Part shown: piece after piece, positions 8,544 through 17,914 of the stretch
How the letters are laid out: the number at the start of each line of letters is the position of its first letter
Position numbering within the stretch: the first letter of the stretch is position 1
Assembly: GCF_000449425.2 (NCBI RefSeq)
Contig: NZ_AVHW01000046.1
Location: 1 to 64,000 of the forward strand
DNA from: Clostridioides difficile CD160
GTDB lineage: Bacteria > Bacillota > Clostridia > Peptostreptococcales > Peptostreptococcaceae
Direction of reading: 5' to 3'
DNA: 64,000 nucleotides
The notes under the pieces: generated by a model
Databases searched by the model: none
Told to the model about the DNA's origin: nothing
What the model saw: the letters and a program-made list of their open reading frames with translations, nothing else
Made by a program: the position numbers and the translations under genes

Positions 8544-9374
8544 GTGAATGATAAATTAAAATATTTTTCTTATAGTCAAAATTCAATTAACACATATAAA
8601 TCATGTCCATTGAAGTTTAAATATAAATATATTGATAGAATAAATTGGAAAAATGATGATATTGGTAGTAGAGAGTATTATGAAAGTTTAAAAACAGGAA
8701 GAGATTTTCATTTAATTTGCGAAAGATATTTTAGTAATATACCCCTTGGAATCTATTCTAATGAAGGTGATAAAAATAGTAAAAAATTTTTAAAATGGAT
8801 TGAAAATATAAAAAAAGTCGTTCCTATTAAAGAAGATAAAATATATCTACCAGAATATGAAGTAAGGATGACTTTAAAAGGAGATACAATACAGGCAAAG
8901 TATGATTTAGTTGTAATTGGAAAAGACAGTATAGAGATATGGGACTGGAAAACTGAGTCTAAAAAGATTGACTATAAAAATGTAGAAAATAGAATACAAA
9001 CAATTGTTTATATGTTTTTAGCAAAAGAAGTAATCCCAAAAGTTTTAAAAATGGACATAAATGTTAAAGATATAAATATGAGATACTATCAACCTGAATT
9101 TGATGACCTACCAATCATCATTTCATATGACGAGGAAAAGCATGAAGCAAATAAAAATAAAATTCAAACTTATATAAGTATGATAAAGAATACTAATTAT
9201 GAAGAACATACATACGAAGACAATCTATACAATGATATAGAAAAGGTATATAATAAAGAAGAACGTATGTGCTATAGAAACAAGAATCATTGCAAGTATT
9301 GTGAATTCAATAAATTATGTAATGGTAAAGAAATAGATTATAGTATTTTGGAGGCGGAAATTTATGGGACTTAG
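8544..9374 (+). CDS. Stand-alone Fe-S PD-(D/E)XK nuclease, AddB/Cas4-like
   Basis: A 276-residue nuclease of the RecB/Cas4/AddB superfamily. The active site reads H56 and E60 in GRDFHLICE, D121 in AKYDLV, D134 and K136 in IWDWKTE, and Q152/Y156 as the QxxxY motif. Four cysteines, C21 (SCP) with C250-x2-C253-x5-C259, match exactly the spacing that holds the 4Fe-4S cluster in the AddB encoded next door. It therefore looks like the AddB nuclease domain as a separate polypeptide. The GTG start is set by AGAGGAAAG; an ATG four bases upstream runs into a stop. It overlaps addB by 11 bases. It most likely works with the two preceding proteins. Confidence 0.8.
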   Translation: MNDKLKYFSYSQNSINTYKSCPLKFKYKYIDRINWKNDDIGSREYYESLKTGRDFHLICERYFSNIPLGIYSNEGDKNSKKFLKWIENIKKVVPIKEDKIYLPEYEVRMTLKGDTIQAKYDLVVIGKDSIEIWDWKTESKKIDYKNVENRIQTIVYMFLAKEVIPKVLKMDINVKDINMRYYQPEFDDLPIIISYDEEKHEANKNKIQTYISMIKNTNYEEHTYEDNLYNDIEKVYNKEERMCYRNKNHCKYCEFNKLCNGKEIDYSILEAEIYGT

Positions 9375-12300
9375 GTTTATATTAGGTAGAGGTGGAAGTG
9401 GAAAATCTACTTATATACTAGATGAAATTAAAAGAGAAGCTCAAAAAAATGAAACTACATCAATTATACTTTTAGTTCCAGAACAATACACATTTGAGGC
9501 TGAAAATAGAGTAAGTAAACTATTTTTAGGTAAAGAAAAAGATAAGTATTTAAGAGTTAGGGTGCTTAGTTTCAAAACACTAAGTAATATAGTTTTTTCT
9601 CAAGCAGGAGGATTAACTGATGTAAATATAAATTCTAGTGGAAAAGCAATGATGGTATATAGAGCAATTGAAGATGTAAGTGAAGAATTAAATGTATTTT
9701 CAAAATCAAAGTCACAATCTGGTTTTGTAAGTTCAATTACAGATATGATATCAGAAATGAAACAGTATAATATAAGTCCTGAGATGTTAGAGAATATATC
9801 TGGAGAATTAGATAATGAGACTTTAAGCCTAAAATTAAAAGACATAAGTAAGATATATAATTCTTTTGAAGGAAAATTACATGAAAATTACGTAGATGCT
9901 CAAGATATGCTAACTTCATTGGCAAATAGGATAGAATTAAGTAGTTATTTAGAAGGAGCTTGTGTTTATATAGATGAATTTACAGGTTTTACACCAAATC
10001 AGTACAATGTAATAAAGAGCATATTAAACAAAACTAAAAATGTCAGTATTTCTTTGACTGTAGATGATATTAATTATATTGGATATAGTAAAGCAGATGT
10101 ATTTTCTAGAACTAAATTTACTTATTCAAAATTAACTCAATTGTGCAATGAAGAAGGAATAAAAATACTACAACAAGTAAATTTAAATACAGGTGTTATA
10201 AAAAGATTTGAGGAAATTAAAGAATTACAACACTTAGAAAGATTTTATAATGCTTATCCATATAAAACATATTTAAAACCAACTGAAAATATAAAAATCA
10301 AAGAATTTAATAATTTATATTCAGAGGTAGAAGAAATAGCTAAACAAATTGTACATTTAGTTAGAGATAAGAATGTTAGATATAGAGATATAACTATTGC
10401 CACAAGAGATTTAAATAGATATGATTTTTTAGTACACTCCATATTTAACCAATATAATATACCAAATTTTATAGATAAGAAGAGAGAAGCAAAAAGTAAT
10501 CCAATAGTTATTTTAATTATTTCAGCTTTAGAAATGAAAAATAGACGATATGGATATGAGACTATGTTTAGATATTTAAAAAGTGGACTTATAGGAATTG
10601 ATAATAATGATATAAATTTACTAGAAAATTATGTACTGGCTAATGGAATTAAAGGTAAGAAATGGTTTGATGAAAAATGGGATTATAGAATAACACAGAG
10701 TCTTTCTAGTGAAGAAAGTGAATTTGAGCTAGAATTAAAAGACAAAATAAATGAAATAAAAAATAGAGTATTAGAGCCAATAATCACTTTACAAGAAAAA
10801 TTAAAAGGAAAAAATAGAGTAAAAGAAATATGTAAATATATATATGAATTTTTACTAGATATAAATATGCCAGAAACTATAGAAAGTTTAATAGTAAATT
10901 TTAAAGACAAAGGGGAACTTGATGTTGCCAATCAATACTCACAAGTTTGGGATATAGTAGTGGATGTACTAGACCAAATGGTCGAGCTTATGGGTGATGA
11001 AATAATTTCTTTAGAAAAATTTATAAAACTGATAACTTTAGGTTTTGATGAATATGAATTAGGACTAGTTCCTCCTAGTATAGACCAGGTACTTGTAAGT
11101 AGTATTGATAGAATGAAAAATCCAAATACTAAATATTTATATCTAATTGGAACTACTGATGGTGTATTTCCTCTGATTACAAAGGATAGTGGGATATTGA
11201 GTGATAATGATAGAGAAAGCCTTGGAAGTAAAGGAATTGAAGTTGACATTGATAGTAAAACTAGAAGTTTTGAAGAACAATTTCTAGTATATAAGGCTCT
11301 TACTTCTACATCTGAGAATTTAATCATAACATATCCGATATCTGACCATGAGGGTAAAACTCTTAGACCATCAATAATTATATCAAGACTTAAAAAGATA
11401 TTTCCAAATATAGAAAATAAAAGTTATTTAGTAGAAGAAGATAAGCAAAATGATGAAGATATACTAAAAAAAATAACTGTTAAATCACCTACATTTAATG
11501 AACTTATAAATGTAATAAAAAATTATGATAGTGATAGTTATAATAAAGAAGATATTAATAGTATTTGGCTAGATATATATAGATACTATCTAAAGGATGA
11601 AATGTATAGTTCCATAACAAAAAAGGTTATAAAAGGTCTTAGTTATACTAATCAAGTTCATAAGATTGAAGAGAAAAAAATAAGGTCATTGTATAAAAGT
11701 AATTCTCTCAGTATATCTAGACTTGAGAAATATGCAGAGTGCCCATTTGCTTATTTTATACAGTACGGTTTAAAAGCTCGAAAACGTAAAGAATACTCAT
11801 TTACACCACCAGATTTGGGAACTTTCATTCACAATATTTTAGATAGATTTTCAAAGGAGCTTTCACAAGATAATTTATCTTGGAGAGACATTGATGAAAA
11901 GTATATAGAATTAAAGATAAGTATAATAGTTGATGAAATAATTTCAAAGATACCAGGATATATATTAAATAGTTCAGAAAGGTACAAATATCTTGCATAT
12001 AGATTAAAAAATATGTTGACAACTGCTGTAGATATAATCAGTCAACAAATAAAACAAGGTTCATTTGAGCCAATAGATTATGAAGTTAATTTTGGAAGAG
12101 ACGGAAAATATCCTCCTATAAAAATAGTATTAGACAATGGAGAAGAAGTAAATCTAATTGGGCAAATAGACAGAGTTGATGAATTTAAAGAAGGAGAAAA
12201 TAAATATATAAGAATAGTAGATTATAAGTCAGGCAATAAATCCATAAGTTTGACAGAAATATATTATGGTCTACAATTACAATTACTTGTGTATTTAGAT

Positions 12301-12831
12301 GCAATCCTTGAAAGTGTAAAAGGTGAAGATATAAATATAAATCCAGCTGCAATATTATATTGTAGAATAAATAATCCAATAGCAAAATTTAATGAAGACA
12401 AAGATGATGAAGAAATACAAGAAGCAATACTAAAAGAGCTTAGAATGAAAGGGCTTGTAATAAAAGATTCACATATAATAAAAGAAATGGATAAATCATT
12501 AATAGATGGAGAACGAAAAAACTCTTTAGTAATACCAGTAGGTCTTACTAAAGATGGAAATGTAGGTAAAAGTACATCAGCAGTAACTTATGAGGATTTT
12601 AAACTACTTAGAAAATATGTAAAACATGCTATAAAAGATTTATGTGAGGACATGTTGAGTGGAGAAATATGTATAGCTCCATATAAACATAAAGATGGAA
12701 CATCATGTGATTTTTGTGATTATTCAGCCATATGTCAATTTGATTCAACTATGAAAGATAATAAATATAAAATTCTAAACAATAAAAGCAATGAAGATAT
12801 AATAAAAATGATGAAAGGAGATGTTGATTAG
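9364..12831 (+). CDS. addB: ATP-dependent helicase/nuclease subunit B
   Basis: AddB pairs with AddA to resect double-strand DNA ends and recognise Chi, loading RecA for recombination. The 1155-residue protein starts at ATG behind GGAGGCGG. The P-loop GRGGSGKST is at residues 8-16, the helicase fold is partly degenerate as usual for AddB, and the C-terminal nuclease has D953 and K955 in IVDYKSG and a QLQLLVY motif. The cluster cysteines are C793, C1115, C1118 and C1124. The stop codon overlaps the addA start by one base, so the subunits are translationally coupled. Full length for the family. Confidence 0.95.
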   Translation: MGLRFILGRGGSGKSTYILDEIKREAQKNETTSIILLVPEQYTFEAENRVSKLFLGKEKDKYLRVRVLSFKTLSNIVFSQAGGLTDVNINSSGKAMMVYRAIEDVSEELNVFSKSKSQSGFVSSITDMISEMKQYNISPEMLENISGELDNETLSLKLKDISKIYNSFEGKLHENYVDAQDMLTSLANRIELSSYLEGACVYIDEFTGFTPNQYNVIKSILNKTKNVSISLTVDDINYIGYSKADVFSRTKFTYSKLTQLCNEEGIKILQQVNLNTGVIKRFEEIKELQHLERFYNAYPYKTYLKPTENIKIKEFNNLYSEVEEIAKQIVHLVRDKNVRYRDITIATRDLNRYDFLVHSIFNQYNIPNFIDKKREAKSNPIVILIISALEMKNRRYGYETMFRYLKSGLIGIDNNDINLLENYVLANGIKGKKWFDEKWDYRITQSLSSEESEFELELKDKINEIKNRVLEPIITLQEKLKGKNRVKEICKYIYEFLLDINMPETIESLIVNFKDKGELDVANQYSQVWDIVVDVLDQMVELMGDEIISLEKFIKLITLGFDEYELGLVPPSIDQVLVSSIDRMKNPNTKYLYLIGTTDGVFPLITKDSGILSDNDRESLGSKGIEVDIDSKTRSFEEQFLVYKALTSTSENLIITYPISDHEGKTLRPSIIISRLKKIFPNIENKSYLVEEDKQNDEDILKKITVKSPTFNELINVIKNYDSDSYNKEDINSIWLDIYRYYLKDEMYSSITKKVIKGLSYTNQVHKIEEKKIRSLYKSNSLSISRLEKYAECPFAYFIQYGLKARKRKEYSFTPPDLGTFIHNILDRFSKELSQDNLSWRDIDEKYIELKISIIVDEIISKIPGYILNSSERYKYLAYRLKNMLTTAVDIISQQIKQGSFEPIDYEVNFGRDGKYPPIKIVLDNGEEVNLIGQIDRVDEFKEGENKYIRIVDYKSGNKSISLTEIYYGLQLQLLVYLDAILESVKGEDININPAAILYCRINNPIAKFNEDKDDEEIQEAILKELRMKGLVIKDSHIIKEMDKSLIDGERKNSLVIPVGLTKDGNVGKSTSAVTYEDFKLLRKYVKHAIKDLCEDMLSGEICIAPYKHKDGTSCDFCDYSAICQFDSTMKDNKYKILNNKSNEDIIKMMKGDVD

Positions 12832-15800
12832 TGAGTTCTCCTAAATGGACAAAAGAGCAACTAGAAGTCATAGAAAGTAGAGACTGCAATTTATTGGTTG
12901 CAGCAGCTGCTGGGTCAGGAAAAACAGCAGTACTAGTTGAGCGTATAATTCAAATGATAACAAGTAGGGAAAATCCAATCGATATAGATAAGTTATTAGT
13001 TGTTACATTTACTAATGCTGCTGCATCAGAGATGAGAGAGAGAATAGGTGATGCTATAGGAAAATCACTAGATGAAAATCCAGAAAATAAACATTTACAA
13101 AATCAACTGGTTCTATTAAATAAATCTAGCATTACAACAATACACTCATTTTGTTTGGATGTTATAAAATCAAATTTTCATAGAATAAACTTAGACCCTA
13201 ATTTTAGAATAGGAGACCAAACTGAATGTGCTATTTTGAAACAAGAAGCAATAGAAGATGTATTTGAAACCTTGTATGAAGAAAGAAATGAGGGTTTTTT
13301 AAATTTAGTTGAAAGTTATGCAGAAAGAGGAGGAGACAAGGAAGTACAAGATATTATTTTAGGAATATACTCATTTGCAATGGCTTCTCCTAAACCTAAA
13401 AAATGGTTAATTGATTCAGCAGAGAGATTTAATATCGATGAGGATTTTGATTTTTCACAGTCTATTTGGGCTAGAGCTATATTAGATACTGTAAAAATAG
13501 AAATTAATGGTCTTTGTTTAAATATGGAAAAGGCATTAAAAGAAGTTGAATCAATAGAAGAATTAGAAACTTTTGCAGAAAAGTTAGCTATTGAGTATAA
13601 AAAAATAGTAGATATTTCAGAAGCATGTAATAAATCCTGGAATGAAGCGTATGAAAAGATGGCAGATATGTCTTTTGAAAACTATGTAAAAGGAATAAAA
13701 AGAATCCCGAAAGATGCTCCTTCATATATAAAAGAATCAAAAGAAAAAGCAAAGGCTATGAGAGATAAAGCTAAAAAATCTTTAGAAAGTATAGTAAATG
13801 CTACATTCAATAAAGATAATGACTCAATTAAAGAAGAAATAAAATATCTTTATAATATAGTCAAGCCTATATCTAATATTGTACTGAGATTTGAAGAGGA
13901 ATATAGTAATAAGAAAAGCGAAAAAGGAATAATAGATTTTAATGATATAGAGCATTTTGCCTTAAATATACTAACAAATATAGATGAAGAAGGTAATATT
14001 ATACCTTCTGATATAGCATTGGGATATAGGAAGAGGTTTTATGAGATATTTATAGATGAATATCAAGATAGTAATCTAGTACAGGAAGTATTACTTAAAG
14101 CTGTGGCTAACACAGAAACACCAAATAGGTTTATGGTTGGAGATGTAAAGCAGAGTATATATAGATTTAGACAAGCAAAGCCAGAATTATTTTTACAAAA
14201 ATACAATAACTACAATGATAAAAAGGGAAGTTCTCATAGAAAAATAATGCTTTATAAAAACTTTAGAAGTAGAGCAGAAGTTGTAGATGCTGTAAATTAT
14301 ATATTCGAAAATATAATGAACGAAAATATAGGAGAAATTGAATATACGGAAAAAGAAAGACTAAATTTGGGAGCTGATTTTAAGTTAGACACAGATGAAA
14401 CCTCTATTGTTGGTGGAGCAACAGAAATACATCTTATACAAAAAGATAATAAACTTGATGATGATATTATAAATAATAAAGATGATAATGCCAATAATGA
14501 AGAAAATGAATTAGAAGAAGAAGAAAAGTTAGATAATATACAACTTGAAGCTAGAATGGTTGGAAAGATTATCAAAGATTTAATGAAAGTTAACGAAGAT
14601 GGAAAAATTCAAAAAGTATACGATAAAGGAATTGATGGATATAGACCTGTTGAATTTAGAGATATAGTGATTCTTTTAAGAGCTACATCTGCATGGGCTC
14701 CAGTGTTTGCAGATGAATTGATGAATATGGATATACCAACCTATGCAGATGTTGGAGTAGGGTATTTTGATACAATTGAAATAAAAACTATATTATCATT
14801 ACTTCAAATAATAGATAATCCAATACAAGATATACCACTTATATCTGTATTAAAATCTCCTATATTTGGATTTACGCCAGAGGATTTGATTGATATTAGA
14901 ATTCAGAACAAAGATAAGACTTTTTATGAGGTTTTAGAAAGTACATCAGAGTATGACGAGTTTACGGATTATCAAAATGAAAATAAGTCTGAGTTTGTAC
15001 CAAGTAAAGAATGTATAAGTAAAAGCAAGGATTTTTTTGTTAAATTAAAGGACTTTAAAGAAAAATCAATGTACATGAGTACCGACGAATTTATCTGGTA
15101 TTTGTACACAAAGACTGGATACTATGCTTATGTTGGAGCATTACCAGGTGGAAGTCAAAGACAAGCTAATTTAAAAGTACTGTTTGAAAGAGCAAAACAA
15201 TTTGAAGAAACTAGCTTTAAGGGAATATTCAACTTTGTAAATTTTATAGAAAAATTAAAAAAATCCAGTTCTGATATGGGAAGTGCAAAGACACTTGGTG
15301 AAAATGCAAATGTTGTTAGGATAATGAGTATCCATAAAAGTAAAGGATTAGAATTTCCAGTAGTTATATGTTCTGCAATGGGTAAAAATTTCAATACTCA
15401 AGACTTTAAAAAGAGTATTTTATATCATCATAATTTAGGGTATGGACCTCAGTTTGTGGACTATGAAAGACGAATCTCTTTTCCAAGTATAGCCAAAGAA
15501 GCATTAAAAAGTAAAATAAATATAGAAAATTTATCAGAAGAGATGAGAGTTTTATATGTTGCATTTACAAGAGCTAAAGAAAAATTAATTATAACAGGTT
15601 CTACTAGAAATATACAAGATAGTATAAAAAGATGGGCAAATGGAATTGAAGGTCTGGATACAATATCACAATACGAGATATTAAAAGGTAAAAATTTTCT
15701 GGATTGGATAATGCCTTGTGTATTAAAACATAAGGATTTGTCTAATTTATTGGAAGAAGTAGGCTTAGATGCAGTCTTTAATGTTGACCATAATTCAAAA

Positions 15801-16658
15801 TGGAGTGGAAAACTATGGAACAAGAATGATGTCTTAATAGAAAGAAAGACTAATGAAGAAAATGAAAGTATTGAAGAAATCCTTGAAAAAATAGATGTAG
15901 ATAAGCATGACAGTGATTATTATACTGAAATAGAAGGAAAATTAAATTATGTATATCCATATGAGTTTAGTACAAGAAAACCTGCTAGTATATCTGTTAC
16001 AGAAATAAAAAAAATACAAAATAACTATGAAGAAGAATTAATAAATACTATCTTTGAACAAAAAGTAATACTAAAAAAACCTCTATTTATTCAAAATGAT
16101 GAAGAAAGAGAAAAGATAAATGGAGCAGAAAGAGGTACAATAGTCCATTTAGTTATGGAAGTTTTAGACTTAAAAAAAGTAAATACTGTAAATGATATAA
16201 AGTTACAAATAAAAAGCCTTATTTCAAAAGGCGTAATAACAGAAAAACAAGCTAGTATAGTAAATCCATATAAAATATATAAGTTTTTTGCTTCCGACAT
16301 AGGGAAAAGAATGCTGAATGCTGAACTTATAAATAGAGAAAAATCAATTTATGCACAAGTGAATATGAAAGATATATATATTTATGAAGAATTGATAAAA
16401 AATGATGATAAAAAACTTTATGATAAAGAAAGTGTCATGTTAAGAGGTATAGTTGATGCTTATTTTGAGGAAGATAATCAAATAGTTTTAGTTGATTATA
16501 AAACCGACTTTGTAAATGAAGAAAATATAAACCAAATAATAGAGAAATATAAAAAACAACTAGATTTATATGCAGATGTTATTGAAACTCTAACTGGGAA
16601 GTCAGTAAAAGAAAAATGTATATATTTATTTGGTGTTGATGAAGCTGTTTGTTATTAG
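12831..16658 (+). CDS. addA: ATP-dependent helicase/nuclease subunit A
   Basis: AddA is the 3'-5' motor and 3'-strand nuclease of the AddAB complex. The 1275-residue protein begins at GTG behind AAAGGAGATG. It shows Walker A AAGSGKT (26-32), Walker B DEYQD (409-413), motif III VGDVKQSIYRFR, motif V MSIHKSKGLEFP, motif VI LYVAFTRAKEKL and a C-terminal nuclease with D1209, D1222 and K1224 (LVDYKTDF). A long acidic Asn/Asp/Glu-rich insert lies near residues 543-565 (around base 14,500). It sits between addB and sbcD in the same transcript. Confidence 0.95.
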   Translation: MSSPKWTKEQLEVIESRDCNLLVAAAAGSGKTAVLVERIIQMITSRENPIDIDKLLVVTFTNAAASEMRERIGDAIGKSLDENPENKHLQNQLVLLNKSSITTIHSFCLDVIKSNFHRINLDPNFRIGDQTECAILKQEAIEDVFETLYEERNEGFLNLVESYAERGGDKEVQDIILGIYSFAMASPKPKKWLIDSAERFNIDEDFDFSQSIWARAILDTVKIEINGLCLNMEKALKEVESIEELETFAEKLAIEYKKIVDISEACNKSWNEAYEKMADMSFENYVKGIKRIPKDAPSYIKESKEKAKAMRDKAKKSLESIVNATFNKDNDSIKEEIKYLYNIVKPISNIVLRFEEEYSNKKSEKGIIDFNDIEHFALNILTNIDEEGNIIPSDIALGYRKRFYEIFIDEYQDSNLVQEVLLKAVANTETPNRFMVGDVKQSIYRFRQAKPELFLQKYNNYNDKKGSSHRKIMLYKNFRSRAEVVDAVNYIFENIMNENIGEIEYTEKERLNLGADFKLDTDETSIVGGATEIHLIQKDNKLDDDIINNKDDNANNEENELEEEEKLDNIQLEARMVGKIIKDLMKVNEDGKIQKVYDKGIDGYRPVEFRDIVILLRATSAWAPVFADELMNMDIPTYADVGVGYFDTIEIKTILSLLQIIDNPIQDIPLISVLKSPIFGFTPEDLIDIRIQNKDKTFYEVLESTSEYDEFTDYQNENKSEFVPSKECISKSKDFFVKLKDFKEKSMYMSTDEFIWYLYTKTGYYAYVGALPGGSQRQANLKVLFERAKQFEETSFKGIFNFVNFIEKLKKSSSDMGSAKTLGENANVVRIMSIHKSKGLEFPVVICSAMGKNFNTQDFKKSILYHHNLGYGPQFVDYERRISFPSIAKEALKSKINIENLSEEMRVLYVAFTRAKEKLIITGSTRNIQDSIKRWANGIEGLDTISQYEILKGKNFLDWIMPCVLKHKDLSNLLEEVGLDAVFNVDHNSKWSGKLWNKNDVLIERKTNEENESIEEILEKIDVDKHDSDYYTEIEGKLNYVYPYEFSTRKPASISVTEIKKIQNNYEEELINTIFEQKVILKKPLFIQNDEEREKINGAERGTIVHLVMEVLDLKKVNTVNDIKLQIKSLISKGVITEKQASIVNPYKIYKFFASDIGKRMLNAELINREKSIYAQVNMKDIYIYEELIKNDDKKLYDKESVMLRGIVDAYFEEDNQIVLVDYKTDFVNEENINQIIEKYKKQLDLYADVIETLTGKSVKEKCIYLFGVDEAVCY

Positions 16659-16702
16659 TTTTTTTATATAAATTAAACATAAAGATAGAGGAAGGGGAAA
16701 AG

Positions 16703-17914
16703 ATGAGATTTATTCATACATCAGATTGGCATCTAGGGAAATCCCTAGAGGGCCATTCTAGAATTGAGGAACAAGCAAAGTTTTGTGAGGAATTTATAAA
16801 AATAGTAGAATCAAATGAAATTGATATGGTTGTAATTGCGGGAGATATATATGATACCTCGAATCCTCCAGCACAAGCAGAAAAACTGTTTTATCAAACT
16901 GTTTCAAAACTTGCTAATAATGGGCAAAGGTGTGTATTAATAATTTCAGGAAACCATGATAATCCAGAGAGACTTTCTGCAATAACACCTCTAGCACATG
17001 AACAAGGAATACTTATATTTGGATATCCATCAAGTTCTACAACCAAAGCTAAGTATGAAAGATTTGAAATAACAGATTCAATACAAGGATGCACAACACT
17101 AGATATAAATGGAGAAAGTGTTGTAATTGCTACATTACCTTATCCAAGTGAAAAAAGGTTAAATGAAGTTTTTTCAAGTGAAGATGATTTGGAAAAACAA
17201 AAAACTTATTCTGAAAAAGTAGGCAATATATTTAAAAGTTTAGAAGAAAAGTTTAGAAGTGATACTATAAATATAGCAGTATCACATATATTTGTAATAG
17301 GTGGAGAGAGTACTGAATCAGAAAGACCAATACAACTGGGCGGGAGTTTTTTGGTTGAAAGAAAAGACTTACCAGAAAAAGCTCAATATACTGCATTAGG
17401 ACATTTGCATAAACAACAAAAAGCTTCTGAACGTTTAAATGCATACTATTCAGGTTCTCCACTTCAATATAGTAAAGATGAAAGAGCATATACAAAAGGT
17501 GCATACATAGTGGATATAAAAGCTGGTGAAAAACCAATAATCGAGGAAGTATATTTTAATAATTATAAACCTATAGAAGTATTTAAATGTAATGGCATAG
17601 AAGAAGCTTTAGATATATGTGAGCAAAATCAAGATAGAGATATTTGGTCATACTTTGAAATAAATACCGATGAGATAATATCACAGAATGAAATAAAAAA
17701 AATGAAGGAATTATTAAAAGACATAATAGAAATAAAACCAATAATAACATCTTGTTATGAACAAGAAAGTGTAGATATAAAAGAAAAGTCTATGGCAGAG
17801 TTATTTAAAGAATTTTATTCTTTTAGTAGGGGTGTAGAGCCAAAAGGGGAGCTTATGGATTTGTTTCTAGATATAATAAGTGAAGAGGGTGAATCAGCAG
17901 ATGAGACCAATTAG
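16703..17914 (+). CDS. sbcD: Exonuclease SbcCD subunit D (Mre11-type nuclease)
   Basis: SbcD is the manganese phosphoesterase that, with SbcC, opens hairpins and trims protein-blocked DNA ends. The calcineurin-type metal site is visible as TSDWHLG, AGDIYD, SGNHDN, VSHIF and LGHLHKQ. The frame is open further upstream, but the ATG at 16703 has GAGGAAGGGG in front and gives the normal N-terminus MRFIHTSDWHLG and 403 residues. It overlaps sbcC by 14 bases. Confidence 0.95.
   Translation: MRFIHTSDWHLGKSLEGHSRIEEQAKFCEEFIKIVESNEIDMVVIAGDIYDTSNPPAQAEKLFYQTVSKLANNGQRCVLIISGNHDNPERLSAITPLAHEQGILIFGYPSSSTTKAKYERFEITDSIQGCTTLDINGESVVIATLPYPSEKRLNEVFSSEDDLEKQKTYSEKVGNIFKSLEEKFRSDTINIAVSHIFVIGGESTESERPIQLGGSFLVERKDLPEKAQYTALGHLHKQQKASERLNAYYSGSPLQYSKDERAYTKGAYIVDIKAGEKPIIEEVYFNNYKPIEVFKCNGIEEALDICEQNQDRDIWSYFEINTDEIISQNEIKKMKELLKDIIEIKPIITSCYEQESVDIKEKSMAELFKEFYSFSRGVEPKGELMDLFLDIISEEGESADETN

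Noticed and set aside
10932-11327. 131-codon minus-strand frame inside addB
   Set aside because: Antisense shadow of a confirmed gene; Ser/Leu/Ile-rich composition typical of reverse frames in AT-rich coding DNA.
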